Below are positions 7,275-16,132 of a stretch of 64,000 nt of DNA, in pieces. The notes beneath the pieces were generated by a model, which saw nothing but the letters and a program-made list of their open reading frames with translations, was not told where the DNA came from and made no database searches. Positions within the stretch are counted from its first letter, which is position 1, and every line of letters starts with the position of its first letter. Location: contig NZ_JAMXSF010000017.1 in assembly GCF_024124545.1 (NCBI RefSeq), forward strand, positions 62,001-126,000, given 5' to 3'. This DNA comes from Pseudoalteromonas sp. XMcav2-N. GTDB taxonomy: Bacteria > Pseudomonadota > Gammaproteobacteria > Enterobacterales > Alteromonadaceae. Position numbers and translations under genes: made by a program.

Positions 7275-8387
7275 ATGAGTGATAGCAAGATAAAATTTCA
7301 TCAGAAAATAGAAAACTGTTTATGTCCGCCAGGCGACGGGGTGTTTACTGTCAACACAGCGAAAGAAAGAAAAGCGGCGTTGCGCGAGAAACTGTATGGA
7401 CAGACAGAAAACATTGAGCCCCTTTGGAAAGCGTCACTGAATACATTGTCTGATAGTGAGTACAAGGCTGCCATTTTGGGGATCAGCTCAGATTGTGGCG
7501 GTGGTATCTTAAGAGGCGCCAACTGGGGACCCTTATTTCTTCGTTCCACACTGCTGACACAGCAACCTCAAGTTAGCGCGTTTGATTTGGGTGATGTACG
7601 GGTTATACCTCACTTGTTACATGATAAATACCTCAATGAGGGGACCATTAGTAACTGTCAGAAAGCCTTATATCAGGACGAAAACAGTGAGTACCATGTG
7701 TCTCCGCTTTCTATCACTGAAGATGTGTGCGATGGCTTCTATGCACATTATCCTGAAAAAGGGATTTTCGGTATCGGTGGTGATCACTCCATCAGTTATC
7801 CGCTTACCAAGGCGTATCTTAAAGCTAAACGAGATCAGGGTAAGCGCACTGCTATCATTCACTTTGACGCACATACTGATTTACTCGTTGAGCGATTAGG
7901 TATTGATTTGTGCTTTGGTTCTTGGTGTACACATATTCTGGAATTTCTTCCTGCACCGCACCACCTTATTCAGTTTGGGATCCGTTCAAGTGGTAAGAGT
8001 AAAGCGCACTGGGAGTCTACATTTGGCGTCAAGCAACATTGGGCCCATGAGATCCGTGAGCAAGGCGCAAGTGCAATCGTAGAGCAGGTGATCAAGCAGC
8101 TTAAAGAAGATAAAGTCGATGAGCTGTATGTCAGCTTTGATATTGATGCGCTTGACGAAGAATTCGCTGCGGCAACCGGTACGCCTGAATCTGGCGGCAT
8201 GACACCCGATGAGGCAATGATCATTCTGACCGCCCTAAGTAAAGAGTTTCCGATCACGGGTGCTGATATGATGGAGATAGCACCATTTACAGATAGCTCT
8301 CTTGCTGGCTCTTCGAGTTCAGAAACCACGCTTCGTGAAGGGGCAAAATTGTCCGCTTTTCTGATTGATGCCATCAATAAAAGCTAA
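7275..8387 (+). CDS. Arginase/agmatinase/formimidoylglutamase family enzyme
   Basis: A 370-residue cytoplasmic ureohydrolase-fold enzyme that would cleave a guanidino or formimino group using two Mn(II) ions. All metal ligands are visible: His171 (GGDHSISYP), Asp198/His200/Asp202 (FDAHTD) and Asp289/Asp291 (SFDIDALD). An N-terminal extension of about 60 residues distinguishes it from short arginases and HutG, so the substrate cannot be fixed from sequence. The ATG at 7275 was chosen for the GAGGAGG ribosome-binding site; an in-frame ATG ten codons earlier lacks one. No hut or arginine genes adjoin it. Confidence 0.85.
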   Translation: MSDSKIKFHQKIENCLCPPGDGVFTVNTAKERKAALREKLYGQTENIEPLWKASLNTLSDSEYKAAILGISSDCGGGILRGANWGPLFLRSTLLTQQPQVSAFDLGDVRVIPHLLHDKYLNEGTISNCQKALYQDENSEYHVSPLSITEDVCDGFYAHYPEKGIFGIGGDHSISYPLTKAYLKAKRDQGKRTAIIHFDAHTDLLVERLGIDLCFGSWCTHILEFLPAPHHLIQFGIRSSGKSKAHWESTFGVKQHWAHEIREQGASAIVEQVIKQLKEDKVDELYVSFDIDALDEEFAAATGTPESGGMTPDEAMIILTALSKEFPITGADMMEIAPFTDSSLAGSSSSETTLREGAKLSAFLIDAINKS

Positions 8388-8539
8388 TTAAACAGTGAAA
8401 GAGGGCTTTGGCCTTCTTTCATCTTGCCATCATCAGCGTTAACCATTCAAATTAAAATTTAACCGCTAACTCTATTCACAGTATCCGAATATTTTCCTAT
8501 ATTAAAATTTGTAGGTTAAGAAAACCAAAGGAGCGATAC

Positions 8540-9238
8540 TTGGTACGCTGGCTAATTTACCCGTGGTTATTGCTAGGGAGTATTGGAACACACGCTTATA
8601 CACTGACTCTGGTTACTGAAAACTTCGCGCATTTTCAGTATATAAATGGAGAGGGTGAACTAGTTGGTCATGCTGCGGATAAAGTTGTTAAAGTGTTAAA
8701 TGAGGCAAATGTTGATTATCAACTCTCAGTGGACAACTGGAGCACCTCTTATAATAGTGCAAAGCGGGACCCAAACACTTGTATTTTCTCTATCGCCAAA
8801 AGCAAGCACAGGGACGCGTTATTTTCATGGGTGTTCCCCATTGGCGGATTTACAACCTCATTTTACGCCCTAAAGACAGCAAACATTCGTATCGAAGACT
8901 TGGAGCAAGCTAGACAGTATAAAATAGCTGTCATCCGAGATAACTTCAGTCATCAATACCTCAAGAGCCACGGCTTTTCAGAAGGTCAGCAGCTATTGCT
9001 AATTCAATCATTTGATAAGATATTTCAGTTACTTGCTACACGTCGAGATATTGTCGATTTAGTGATTTTGAGTGACGCTCAGTTTGAACACAAGAGCAAG
9101 AGCGAGCCTATGAGCAGTGAACTTGAACGTGTAATGACGCTCAATCAGATGAATACCCGACTCTATTTCGCCTGCAATAAGAAGGTACCCCAAAGTGTTA
9201 TTAAACGCATTAAGGCTGCCTATGATCGCTTGTACTAG
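8540..9238 (+). CDS. Orphan periplasmic binding protein (SBP_bac_3 type)
   Basis: A 232-residue protein with a signal peptide (about residues 1-19, GTHA|Y) followed by a family-3 solute-binding domain: LTLVTENFAHFQY, ADKVVKVLNEANVDYQL, CIFSIAKSKHRDALFSWVFPIG and the second lobe YKIAVIRDNFSHQYL. This fold binds amino acids in ABC transporters, but no permease or ATPase is near, and such stand-alone members are common in Alteromonadales and Shewanella. The start is a TTG at 8540 with AAAGGAG 6 bases upstream; no ATG fits. Its stop overlaps the end of the convergent VF530 gene by 4 bases. Confidence 0.8.
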   Translation: MVRWLIYPWLLLGSIGTHAYTLTLVTENFAHFQYINGEGELVGHAADKVVKVLNEANVDYQLSVDNWSTSYNSAKRDPNTCIFSIAKSKHRDALFSWVFPIGGFTTSFYALKTANIRIEDLEQARQYKIAVIRDNFSHQYLKSHGFSEGQQLLLIQSFDKIFQLLATRRDIVDLVILSDAQFEHKSKSEPMSSELERVMTLNQMNTRLYFACNKKVPQSVIKRIKAAYDRLY

Positions 9239-9483
9239 GGCTTCTTAATCTCCGGCCAACTAAAGCCATGAAAAGTATCTATATAGAGCGCCTCTACTTT
9301 CTCTCTTGCCCATGGCGTCTTACGGAGAAACTTCAGACTCGATTTAACCGACGGGTCTTTTTTGAAGCAATTGATATTTACTGCTTCAGACATTGCTTCC
9401 CAGCCGAGTTGTTCAACCAGCCGTTCAACAATATCCTGAAGCTTGACGCCATGTAATGGGTTATTGGGTTGTGATTCGCTCAT
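9235..9483 (-). CDS. VF530-family (DUF2132) DNA-binding protein
   Basis: An 82-residue basic, soluble protein matching the VF530 family: NPLHGVKLQDIVERLVEQLGW, INCFKKDPSVKSSLKFLRKTPWAREKVE. Structures of this family show a compact helical fold proposed to bind DNA; the cellular role is unknown. It is a single gene convergent with the binding-protein gene, overlapping its end by 4 bases. Confidence 0.85.
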   Translation of the reverse strand: MSESQPNNPLHGVKLQDIVERLVEQLGWEAMSEAVNINCFKKDPSVKSSLKFLRKTPWAREKVEALYIDTFHGFSWPEIKKP

Positions 9484-9510
9484 ACTGCATTATTCATTGT
9501 TTCAAAGCGC

Positions 9511-9795
9511 CTAGTGTACCCTGATTTTACCTTTCATTTCTACTCTGATGGGTTCTCCGTCCTCATCAAGTTTGAGCCACATTAGCGGACTTTGTGGTTG
9601 GTTTGTATAGCGGTGGCTGCAGACATAGAGTTGATCAACTTGTTTGATGATTGCGCCCTGTGTGTATCTGAGATCCTGATACCAACACACAGGCTGCAGT
9701 TGTTCTAAATACAGGTTTGTCTCGTCACCAACGGCAAGCCCTTTGAGTGGAATCAAAGAAAATGTAAATAAAAAGAAAACTGACCGATTTTTCAT
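9511..9795 (-). CDS. DUF1496-like small exported protein
   Basis: A 94-residue protein with an N-terminal signal peptide (MKNRSVFFLFTFSLIPLKGLA) and a central CWYQDLRYTQGAIIKQVDQLYVC motif, similar to the DUF1496 family represented by E. coli YnjH. The two cysteines probably form a disulphide in the periplasm. GGGAG precedes the ATG. It lies 27 bases upstream of the VF530 gene on the same strand and may be co-transcribed with it. The family call is by motif; function is unknown. Confidence 0.65.
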   Translation of the reverse strand: MKNRSVFFLFTFSLIPLKGLAVGDETNLYLEQLQPVCWYQDLRYTQGAIIKQVDQLYVCSHRYTNQPQSPLMWLKLDEDGEPIRVEMKGKIRVH

Positions 9796-9947
9796 GGCAT
9801 AACTCCCAGTTCAAGCTAAATTTAAGTTGGTAAGCTAATGTACTATATACCTTAGCTATTGGTAACGTGCCGGCAAGCAGCTTGTTGCTGTCAGGCCAAG
9901 ATAATATATGCAGAAGTTGGGCCTATAATTAGGTCTCAGGAGGGATT

Positions 9948-10178
9948 ATGGCATTTGATGAAAAACTAATGGCTGAGCTGGAACTACTGGTGAAGTTTCC
10001 ACGTAGTAGTTTGCACCAGGGGATAAAAATACACAAAAATGCAGATCAAGGTATTCTGGCAGCTGCCGAACGCTTGTATGCGAAAGGGGTTATCGATCAG
10101 CCCGACGGAGGTTACCTGACCGACCTGGGACATGATTTGTTAACGCATTTGGACCAGGTACACAGCGCCCTTAAGTAG
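9948..10178 (+). CDS. TIGR02647 family small protein
   Basis: A 76-residue soluble protein. The pattern ELELLVKFPRSSLHQGIKIHKNA, AAAERLYAKGVIDQPDGGYLTDLG looks like a small winged-helix-type domain and matches my memory of the conserved gammaproteobacterial TIGR02647 family. An AGGAGG ribosome-binding site lies 7 bases before the ATG. No operon partner; the function is unknown. Confidence 0.65.
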   Translation: MAFDEKLMAELELLVKFPRSSLHQGIKIHKNADQGILAAAERLYAKGVIDQPDGGYLTDLGHDLLTHLDQVHSALK

Positions 10179-10224
10179 GGTGTACGAAAAGGAGCGCAAT
10201 ATGCTAGCGCTCCTGTTCGCTGGA

Positions 10225-10854
10225 TCACTGCGGTGCGTCAGGTTGATTTTCTGGTGCAGCCTGTATGAATGCAGGGAGCGTATTACAGTGTTCGTAGATG
10301 CGGGCAATTTTCGGGAAATCACTCATATCAACGTTGAAGCGCAGTGCATTGTAAACCTGTGGTACTAAACAAACGTCAGCCAGTGTCGGCGTATCACCAA
10401 AGCAAAACGCGTCATCGCCCAGCATAACCTCTAGTTTTTTAAAGCCTTCAATTACCCAGTGCTGATACCAGGTATTTTTTTGTTCATCTGAAACTGATAA
10501 CTCATTGCTCAGATACTTTAACACTCTCAGGTTATCAATTGGGTGAATATCGCAAGCAATAGCATAGCTAAAGTTACGCACCTGAGCTTTTTGCCAGGCG
10601 TCATCAGGTAATAATGGCGCTGCATCAAAAGCGTCCTCAAGCCATTCGAGTATAGCCAGAGACTGTGCCAGCATACCTTGTTCAGTTTCAAGTGCAGGTA
10701 ACAAACCTTGTGCATTTTTGCTCAGGTAATCAGCGCCTTGTTGCTCTGATTTGAGCAAATTCACCGGAACAAGTTCATGGTCCAGTTGTTTCAGGTTTAA
10801 TGCGATACGAACACGATATGCAGCGGAAGAACGAAAATAAGTATACAGTTTCAT
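10225..10854 (-). CDS. maiA: Maleylacetoacetate isomerase
   Basis: Isomerises maleylacetoacetate to fumarylacetoacetate in tyrosine catabolism, with glutathione as cofactor. The 209-residue zeta-class glutathione-transferase fold shows the YFRSSAAYRVRIALN glutathione-binding serine motif, NAQGLLPALE, and the C-terminal helix bundle with PTLADVCLVPQVYNA. It lies downstream of hmgA on the same strand, separated by 128 bases and a terminator-like hairpin, so it may receive reduced read-through or have its own promoter. A fumarylacetoacetase gene, the next step, is not in the window. AGGA precedes the ATG. Confidence 0.95.
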   Translation of the reverse strand: MKLYTYFRSSAAYRVRIALNLKQLDHELVPVNLLKSEQQGADYLSKNAQGLLPALETEQGMLAQSLAILEWLEDAFDAAPLLPDDAWQKAQVRNFSYAIACDIHPIDNLRVLKYLSNELSVSDEQKNTWYQHWVIEGFKKLEVMLGDDAFCFGDTPTLADVCLVPQVYNALRFNVDMSDFPKIARIYEHCNTLPAFIQAAPENQPDAPQ

Positions 10855-10928
10855 GTTTGATCCTTTAATTCACGACGATTATCCTGGTCCCAACAAAATG
10901 ACCAGAAGAGTATTGGCTCAAATAAGAA

Positions 10929-10957
10929 ACGCTGAGCAGGGGGATTCCGCTCAGCGT
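10929..10957 (-). terminator. Terminator/attenuator between hmgA and maiA
   Basis: ACGCTGAGC and GCTCAGCGT form a 9-bp stem with an 11-base loop. Read on the minus strand it is followed by TTCTTATTT. It could end hmgA transcripts or lower maiA expression. Confidence 0.6.
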
Positions 10958-10982
10958 ACTCAATTTTATACACAAAGGGTGG

Positions 10983-12278
10983 TTAGGCACCTTGGTAATA
11001 TTTCTTGATACCTTTCCAGCAATCAAGGTAATTTGGCTGGCGTTCTTTACCTTCTAATGCGTATTTAGTTGGTGAAATCACATAGCGTGACTCAAACATG
11101 AAGGCCAGTGTGTTTTCATAACGCTGTGGCTCAAGCTCTGCATTCGATGCTTTTTCGAAGACATCAGCTTCAGGGCCATGGGGAGACATGCAGTTGTGCA
11201 GGCTCATACCGCCGGGTACAAAACCGTGCTCTTTGGCATCGTATACGCCTTCAATCAGACCCATAAACTCACTCATGATGTTACGGTGGTAGTATGGTGG
11301 ACGGAAAGTATTCTCTGCCACCATCCAGCGCGGTGGGAAGATCACAAAGTCGACGTTTGCAACACCAGGTGTACCCGAAGGTGATGTCAGAACAGTAAAA
11401 ATTGACGGATCTGGGTGGTCAAAACTCACCGTATTCATGACATTGAAGCGGGCAAGGTCGTACTTATATGGAGCGCTGTTACCTGTCCAGGCGACGACAT
11501 CAAGTGGCGAATGTCCGATATCACAACGGAACAGGTTACCATTGAATTTAGCAACGAGTTCAAAATCACCCTCCAGATCTTCGAATGCTGCTACCGGGTA
11601 AAGGAAGTCGCGCTCATTGGTATAGCCATTTGCACCAACAGGGCCACGTTCAGGCAAGATGTAAGGATTACCATAGTTTTCGCAGATATAACCCCTGACC
11701 TGTTCGCTTAGCAGCTCTACACGGAACTTAATACCGCGCGGGATCACCGCAATTTCGCCAGGCTTAATTGCCAGCTTGCCACACTCAGTGTGCAGTACCA
11801 GCTCACCAAGCTGAGGAACAAAAAGTAATTCGCCATCGGCGTTGTAGAAATAACGTCCTTCCATAGAAGCGTTAGCAACGTAAACATGGATACCGATGCC
11901 AGCCTGACCGTTGGCACTGCCGTTTGCAGCCATAGTGATTAAGCCATCGACAAAGTCAGTTTTGTCGGCTGGTACTTCGACCGGATTCCAGCGCAACATG
12001 GTTGGTGGAGTCGGTACTTCAGTGATTGGGGCTGTGCGCAGCAGACCATTGTCCATTGCCTGGTAATCACCCTGAACAACTGATGGACGAATACGGTAGA
12101 ACCAGTTTCTACGGTTCTCAGCACGCGGCGCTGTGAAAGCCGTCGTGTTATATTGCTCTGCGTAAAGGTCGTATTTTACTTTTTGTGGTGAAAACTGACC
12201 GACAGGCAGGGCGCCGGGCAGGGCTTCGGTTTCAAATTCATTACCAAAACCGCTCATATACTCGAATTCTGCACTCAT
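10983..12278 (-). CDS. hmgA: Homogentisate 1,2-dioxygenase
   Basis: Ring-opening Fe(II) dioxygenase that converts homogentisate to maleylacetoacetate. The 431-residue length is typical. Visible signatures: YMSGFGNEFETEALPGALP at the N-terminus, NRRNWFYRIRPSV, PPYYHRNIMSEFMGLI (iron-ligand His and Glu region) and GGMSLHNCMSPHGPE (second iron-ligand His). Loss of this enzyme gives brown pyomelanin in relatives. It is divergent from a MarR-type regulator gene, with a near-perfect palindrome 34 bases upstream of its start; maiA follows it. Confidence 0.97.
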   Translation of the reverse strand: MSAEFEYMSGFGNEFETEALPGALPVGQFSPQKVKYDLYAEQYNTTAFTAPRAENRRNWFYRIRPSVVQGDYQAMDNGLLRTAPITEVPTPPTMLRWNPVEVPADKTDFVDGLITMAANGSANGQAGIGIHVYVANASMEGRYFYNADGELLFVPQLGELVLHTECGKLAIKPGEIAVIPRGIKFRVELLSEQVRGYICENYGNPYILPERGPVGANGYTNERDFLYPVAAFEDLEGDFELVAKFNGNLFRCDIGHSPLDVVAWTGNSAPYKYDLARFNVMNTVSFDHPDPSIFTVLTSPSGTPGVANVDFVIFPPRWMVAENTFRPPYYHRNIMSEFMGLIEGVYDAKEHGFVPGGMSLHNCMSPHGPEADVFEKASNAELEPQRYENTLAFMFESRYVISPTKYALEGKERQPNYLDCWKGIKKYYQGA

Positions 12279-12311
12279 TTTGCATAGACTCCGTTGATGT
12301 TTTTTGTAAAG

Positions 12312-12331
12312 ATACTCTCATGTGAGAGTAT
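12312..12331. promoter_or_regulatory. Palindromic operator between hmgA and the MarR gene
   Basis: ATACTCTCA-TG-TGAGAGTAT is a palindrome with 9-bp arms and a 2-base centre, the size of a typical MarR dimer site. It sits in the 127-base gap between the divergent hmgA and marR-type genes, the expected position for control of both. Confidence 0.75.
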
Positions 12332-12405
12332 TTTCAATCTTTGGCTGTTTTTAATGTGTAAACTTATATATACGAAAATCCGCCTGATGTATCTGGAGCT
12401 TGATA

Positions 12406-12834
12406 ATGGCGTTTGATATCAATGAATTTCTGCCGTACCGCATGGTTAGGCTGGCTAATGCTATGAGTGAGGCTTTTTCTGAAGTGTATGAACAAGCCGG
12501 GCTGACCATACCCCAGTGGCGGGTGTTGGTGCATCTGGCTCAACACCCGGGGGCAACAGCAAAGCAGTTGTGCGACCTGGCAAGTATGGACAAATCAACG
12601 GTGTCGAGAGCCATTAAGCAATTGCAGCAACAGGGTATGCTGGTTGCCCGGCAAAGTGAGACGGATAAACGCGCCACTGAAATGATGTTAACAGAGCAGG
12701 GCAGGGTATTGTATGAAACGCTGACACCAGAAGCGCTGGTTTGGGAAAGTAAACTCTTAAGCGAGTTAAACCCGGATGAAAAACAAGCTTTATTGGTGAC
12801 AATGAAAAAGCTGGAAGGGCATTTTCTTTTATAA
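12406..12834 (+). CDS. MarR-family regulator, probably of homogentisate catabolism
   Basis: A 142-residue winged-helix repressor-type protein. MarR features: N-terminal dimerisation helix (YRMVRLANAMSEAFSEVYE), LTIPQWRVLVHLAQ, recognition helix in MDKSTVSRAIKQLQQQGML, the wing ARQSETDKRATEMMLTEQG, and the C-terminal dimer helix. It is divergent from hmgA with a palindromic site between them, so it likely controls hmgA and itself in response to an aromatic intermediate; the ligand is an inference. ATG at 12406 is chosen for GGAG 7 bases upstream; a TTG lies two codons earlier. Confidence 0.88.
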   Translation: MAFDINEFLPYRMVRLANAMSEAFSEVYEQAGLTIPQWRVLVHLAQHPGATAKQLCDLASMDKSTVSRAIKQLQQQGMLVARQSETDKRATEMMLTEQGRVLYETLTPEALVWESKLLSELNPDEKQALLVTMKKLEGHFLL

Positions 12835-12893
12835 TGTAGCAAGTAGCCAGATTAAGTAGCTCAAACTTATCGTCTGATTAATCATAACAAAAA

Positions 12894-12917
12894 AAAGGTC
12901 AACCGAAGTTGACCTTT
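12894..12917 (-). terminator. Terminator of the Oar-like receptor gene
   Basis: A 10-bp stem AAAGGTCAAC/GTTGACCTTT with a tetraloop. On the minus strand it is followed by five more T residues. It lies 30 bases past the receptor stop codon. Confidence 0.85.
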
Positions 12918-12946
12918 AGAGATTATCTAATTACGTGTTATAGATA

Positions 12947-15900
12947 TTAGAAATCGTATTTAACACCTACACGGATTTCCCAAAGTGAAGGGCGAACTTC
13001 AAAATCAGTACCGCTTGGGTCATTAAATTTAACGAACTCGTAGCGACCAGCCTCTGTAATACGTGCAGTAACTGCATTTTGCATGGCACTGCCCGTTTCC
13101 ATTACGCCCCAGTCGTCGTTCAACAAGTTACCCAGGTTCTTGATTGTGAAGAACGCAGAACCTTTATGACCATCTGCAAAGCCTGCAAATTCCTGCTCAA
13201 CTTTCAAGTCAAAAGTAACCCACCATTCACCGTCTTGAGAGTTACGGTCAAGGACTTGACCGCGAGCAAGGCCTTCACGCTCAACCCAGGCATCAAATGC
13301 CGCTTTATCGAAGTCAGCACCGTATTGAACAGCATTGTCTTCAATGTTTGGTACGTACAATAGGTCACGTTCAGTATCAGCGAATCCAAACATACCTGTG
13401 TTGTCGAACGTGTAAGAGTAAGGGTTAGTTACGCTTGCCTGACCAAATAGGTTGAACTTAGTCTCGTAGCCGTCGATGAACTCATGCTTGTATGACAGTG
13501 ACAGAGTTGCACGGTGTGGAACTTCATAGTTAGAAGTCGACAGGTTAGGTGCCTCTGGGTTTGCCGTTGCAAAGAAGTGGTAGTTCGAGAACGCCACTGA
13601 GCTTGTCATTGGGTGCACGTCTTTAGAGACAGTGTAAGCATATGACATTGCCAAATCGATGCCGTTGTCAAATGACTTGTTCATACCGAACGACAGGATG
13701 TGTGAATATGCGTCTTCACCTTTTACATTAGTAAGTAAGAAATCTGAATTTCTTGGGTGCAGATCGTCTGAGTAGATTGGACGACCATCTGGTGCAGTAC
13801 CAGCGCGAACTAAGGCTAAGTTTCTGACGATAGCCGAGTTTTGCTTGTGAGTGTATAGGTAATCAACGGTGAATACGTAGTCTTCTTCTGTAACATACGT
13901 TGCACCTAGTGAGTATTTCCACTCAGATGGGATTTCAAAATCAGCATCTGTTACGTTGGTGCTTGCATCAGCAGTACCACTGCCAACAGCATCATACAGG
14001 TCTTTAGGGATAGCATAACCTGCTTTGCCATTGCCTACGAATGCAACCGCATCCGGACCAAGTAATTGCATGTTCTTTTGGTTGATCTGGATGTTACGGA
14101 TACCATCGTTAGAGTAGCTGTTTGAGATCCAAACGTTCGGGTTACCACCTGAGTACAAGCCAATACCACCACGCAGCTCAAGCTGGTCGTTGTAGACCCA
14201 GTTGAAGCCTAAACGTGGTTGCAGTAGTGATACGCCGTCAAGGTTTTGCTGGTTAGAGTGAAGACCTTGGAAACGTCCTGCTGGCTCTGTTCCACCTGGT
14301 ACGTAATCCGGGTTGTAGAAGTTCTTATTCAGAGTAGGAACATCGCTACTGGTGTACCAGTCATAACGAAGGCCTGCTGTGATTGAGATCTCGTAATCTT
14401 CCAGATCAAATTTATCTTGCACATATAGGGTGTTAAGCGCGTACTTGAACTCACCTGCAGCATCGATTGGGTTATGGCTACTTGCGTTACCATAGTAAAC
14501 GCGAGCTACACCATTGCGGAAATCTTCAATACCACCGAAGAAACGATGCTCGCCTTCGTTGTGCTGTACGAACATGTTGAAGACATCCAGCTCTTCCATT
14601 TCGTAGCCGAAGCTAATCTCATGAGCGTCAAGGTAGTATGTACCAGCCAATTTAAGAGACAGGTTATCGTACTTTAACTTGTTAGCCTGACGAGAGTCGT
14701 CTGGACCAATGTAAACAGTTACGTCGTCAGTATAGATTTGCATTTCACCGAAGCCAGATGCAGCGTCCAGAGAGTTCTGACGGTTATCAAGCTTAGAGTA
14801 GCCAACACGTACTTCAGTTGAGAAATCGTCTGTCCAGTCAGAGTATACAGTTGCAACGTAAGAATTTAGTTCCGCGCCACGCTCGTAGAAGTGGTTGGAA
14901 AGAGACATACGGTCTGAACTTGAATCAGACTGGCTCAGAGAGAAACCGTCGTTGTAGTTGTATACGAATGAAGCACGGTGCATTTCGTTGATGTTCCAAT
15001 CCAGCTTGATCAGGATTTTCTCATCTTCTACAGGCATACTTGGGATCATCGAACCAGGGTCATAGTCATATAAAGACTTAGAAATATCGATGATTTCATT
15101 GATTTCGTCTAATTCGATTTTCCCATTGGCAAATGGTGTATATTCAAAAACCTGAGAGCCTTCCAGCTTTTCGTAGCTGGTGAAAAGGAAAAGCGTATCT
15201 TCAATCAGAGGCATACCTACGTTGAAGCCATAACGCTTCTCATCATAGTCGCCCAGATCTTGCTTAGCACCTTCGATTTTATCACCAGAAAGTGAATCGC
15301 TGGTGTAGTCAAAGAAAACGCCGCCATGGATTTCGTTGGTACCAGACTTGGTTACGGCATTGATATTACACGAAGTAAAGCCGCCGTACTGTACGTCAAA
15401 CGGTGCTAACTCAACTGCTACCTGTGCAATAGTATCGAAAGAGAAAGGCATGCGTTCAGTTGGATAACCGTTGCTGTTCAGGCCAAAGTTGTCATTCATA
15501 CGAACGCCATCTACGGTCAGGCTGTTGAATCTTGGGTTACCACCAGCACACTGGATAGCGCCTGAGTTAGACTCGTCAACAAAAATACGAGGGTCTGTAC
15601 GTACAATGTCTTTCAGGTCGCGGTTGATTGCTGGCTTTTCTTGCAAATCAGCTAAAGAGAAGTTAGTTGCCGGGCCTGTACCACCAGAGTTCATGGTAAT
15701 TGGACGACCAGTTACAACGATTTGCTCCATTTGGCTTTTAGACTGTAGCTGAACCGTAACAGGGTAAGTTTTACCCAGACTCAGGTATACATCTTCTACC
15801 ATAGTGTCTTCGAAACTATCAGAGTCAACGATAATCTGGTAAGGACCACCAACGCGCAGGCCTTTCGCTGAGAATGAACCGTTTTCACCAACTGTTGTTG

Positions 15901-16084
15901 TTTTCACTGAGCCAGAAGGCGTGTGAATAATGGTGATTTTGGTGCCAACTGCCGGGTTTCCATTTGGACCGGTGATTTGACCTTTTACCGCAGAAGCAGT
16001 GTCATTCGCATAAGCAGCGCCACTTGCACCGACACATGCAGCGATTGCAAGTGAGAGAGCCGTTTTGCGTAGTTGCGTTTTCAT
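12947..16084 (-). CDS. Oar-like TonB-dependent outer-membrane receptor
   Basis: A 1045-residue protein: signal peptide (about 1-26, AYA|N), a carboxypeptidase-regulatory-like beta-sandwich domain (about 30-115, VKGQITGPNGNPAVGTKITI), a TonB-box-like segment EQIVVTGR, a plug domain (about 130-240) and a large beta-barrel ending in the outer-membrane-insertion signature VGVKYDF. This Oar-type architecture is abundant in marine Alteromonadales and is used for polymer or peptide uptake; the substrate is not evident. Its start lies 48 bases after the S1/P1 nuclease stop on the same strand, so the two are probably co-transcribed, which suggests a nucleic-acid-derived cargo as a hypothesis. A strong terminator follows. 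Confidence 0.92.
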   Translation of the reverse strand: MKTQLRKTALSLAIAACVGASGAAYANDTASAVKGQITGPNGNPAVGTKITIIHTPSGSVKTTTVGENGSFSAKGLRVGGPYQIIVDSDSFEDTMVEDVYLSLGKTYPVTVQLQSKSQMEQIVVTGRPITMNSGGTGPATNFSLADLQEKPAINRDLKDIVRTDPRIFVDESNSGAIQCAGGNPRFNSLTVDGVRMNDNFGLNSNGYPTERMPFSFDTIAQVAVELAPFDVQYGGFTSCNINAVTKSGTNEIHGGVFFDYTSDSLSGDKIEGAKQDLGDYDEKRYGFNVGMPLIEDTLFLFTSYEKLEGSQVFEYTPFANGKIELDEINEIIDISKSLYDYDPGSMIPSMPVEDEKILIKLDWNINEMHRASFVYNYNDGFSLSQSDSSSDRMSLSNHFYERGAELNSYVATVYSDWTDDFSTEVRVGYSKLDNRQNSLDAASGFGEMQIYTDDVTVYIGPDDSRQANKLKYDNLSLKLAGTYYLDAHEISFGYEMEELDVFNMFVQHNEGEHRFFGGIEDFRNGVARVYYGNASSHNPIDAAGEFKYALNTLYVQDKFDLEDYEISITAGLRYDWYTSSDVPTLNKNFYNPDYVPGGTEPAGRFQGLHSNQQNLDGVSLLQPRLGFNWVYNDQLELRGGIGLYSGGNPNVWISNSYSNDGIRNIQINQKNMQLLGPDAVAFVGNGKAGYAIPKDLYDAVGSGTADASTNVTDADFEIPSEWKYSLGATYVTEEDYVFTVDYLYTHKQNSAIVRNLALVRAGTAPDGRPIYSDDLHPRNSDFLLTNVKGEDAYSHILSFGMNKSFDNGIDLAMSYAYTVSKDVHPMTSSVAFSNYHFFATANPEAPNLSTSNYEVPHRATLSLSYKHEFIDGYETKFNLFGQASVTNPYSYTFDNTGMFGFADTERDLLYVPNIEDNAVQYGADFDKAAFDAWVEREGLARGQVLDRNSQDGEWWVTFDLKVEQEFAGFADGHKGSAFFTIKNLGNLLNDDWGVMETGSAMQNAVTARITEAGRYEFVKFNDPSGTDFEVRPSLWEIRVGVKYDF

Positions 16085-16132
16085 TATGTTGTTTCCCGTG
16101 TTATAGGTTTATTAAATAATAATTGTCAAGGT

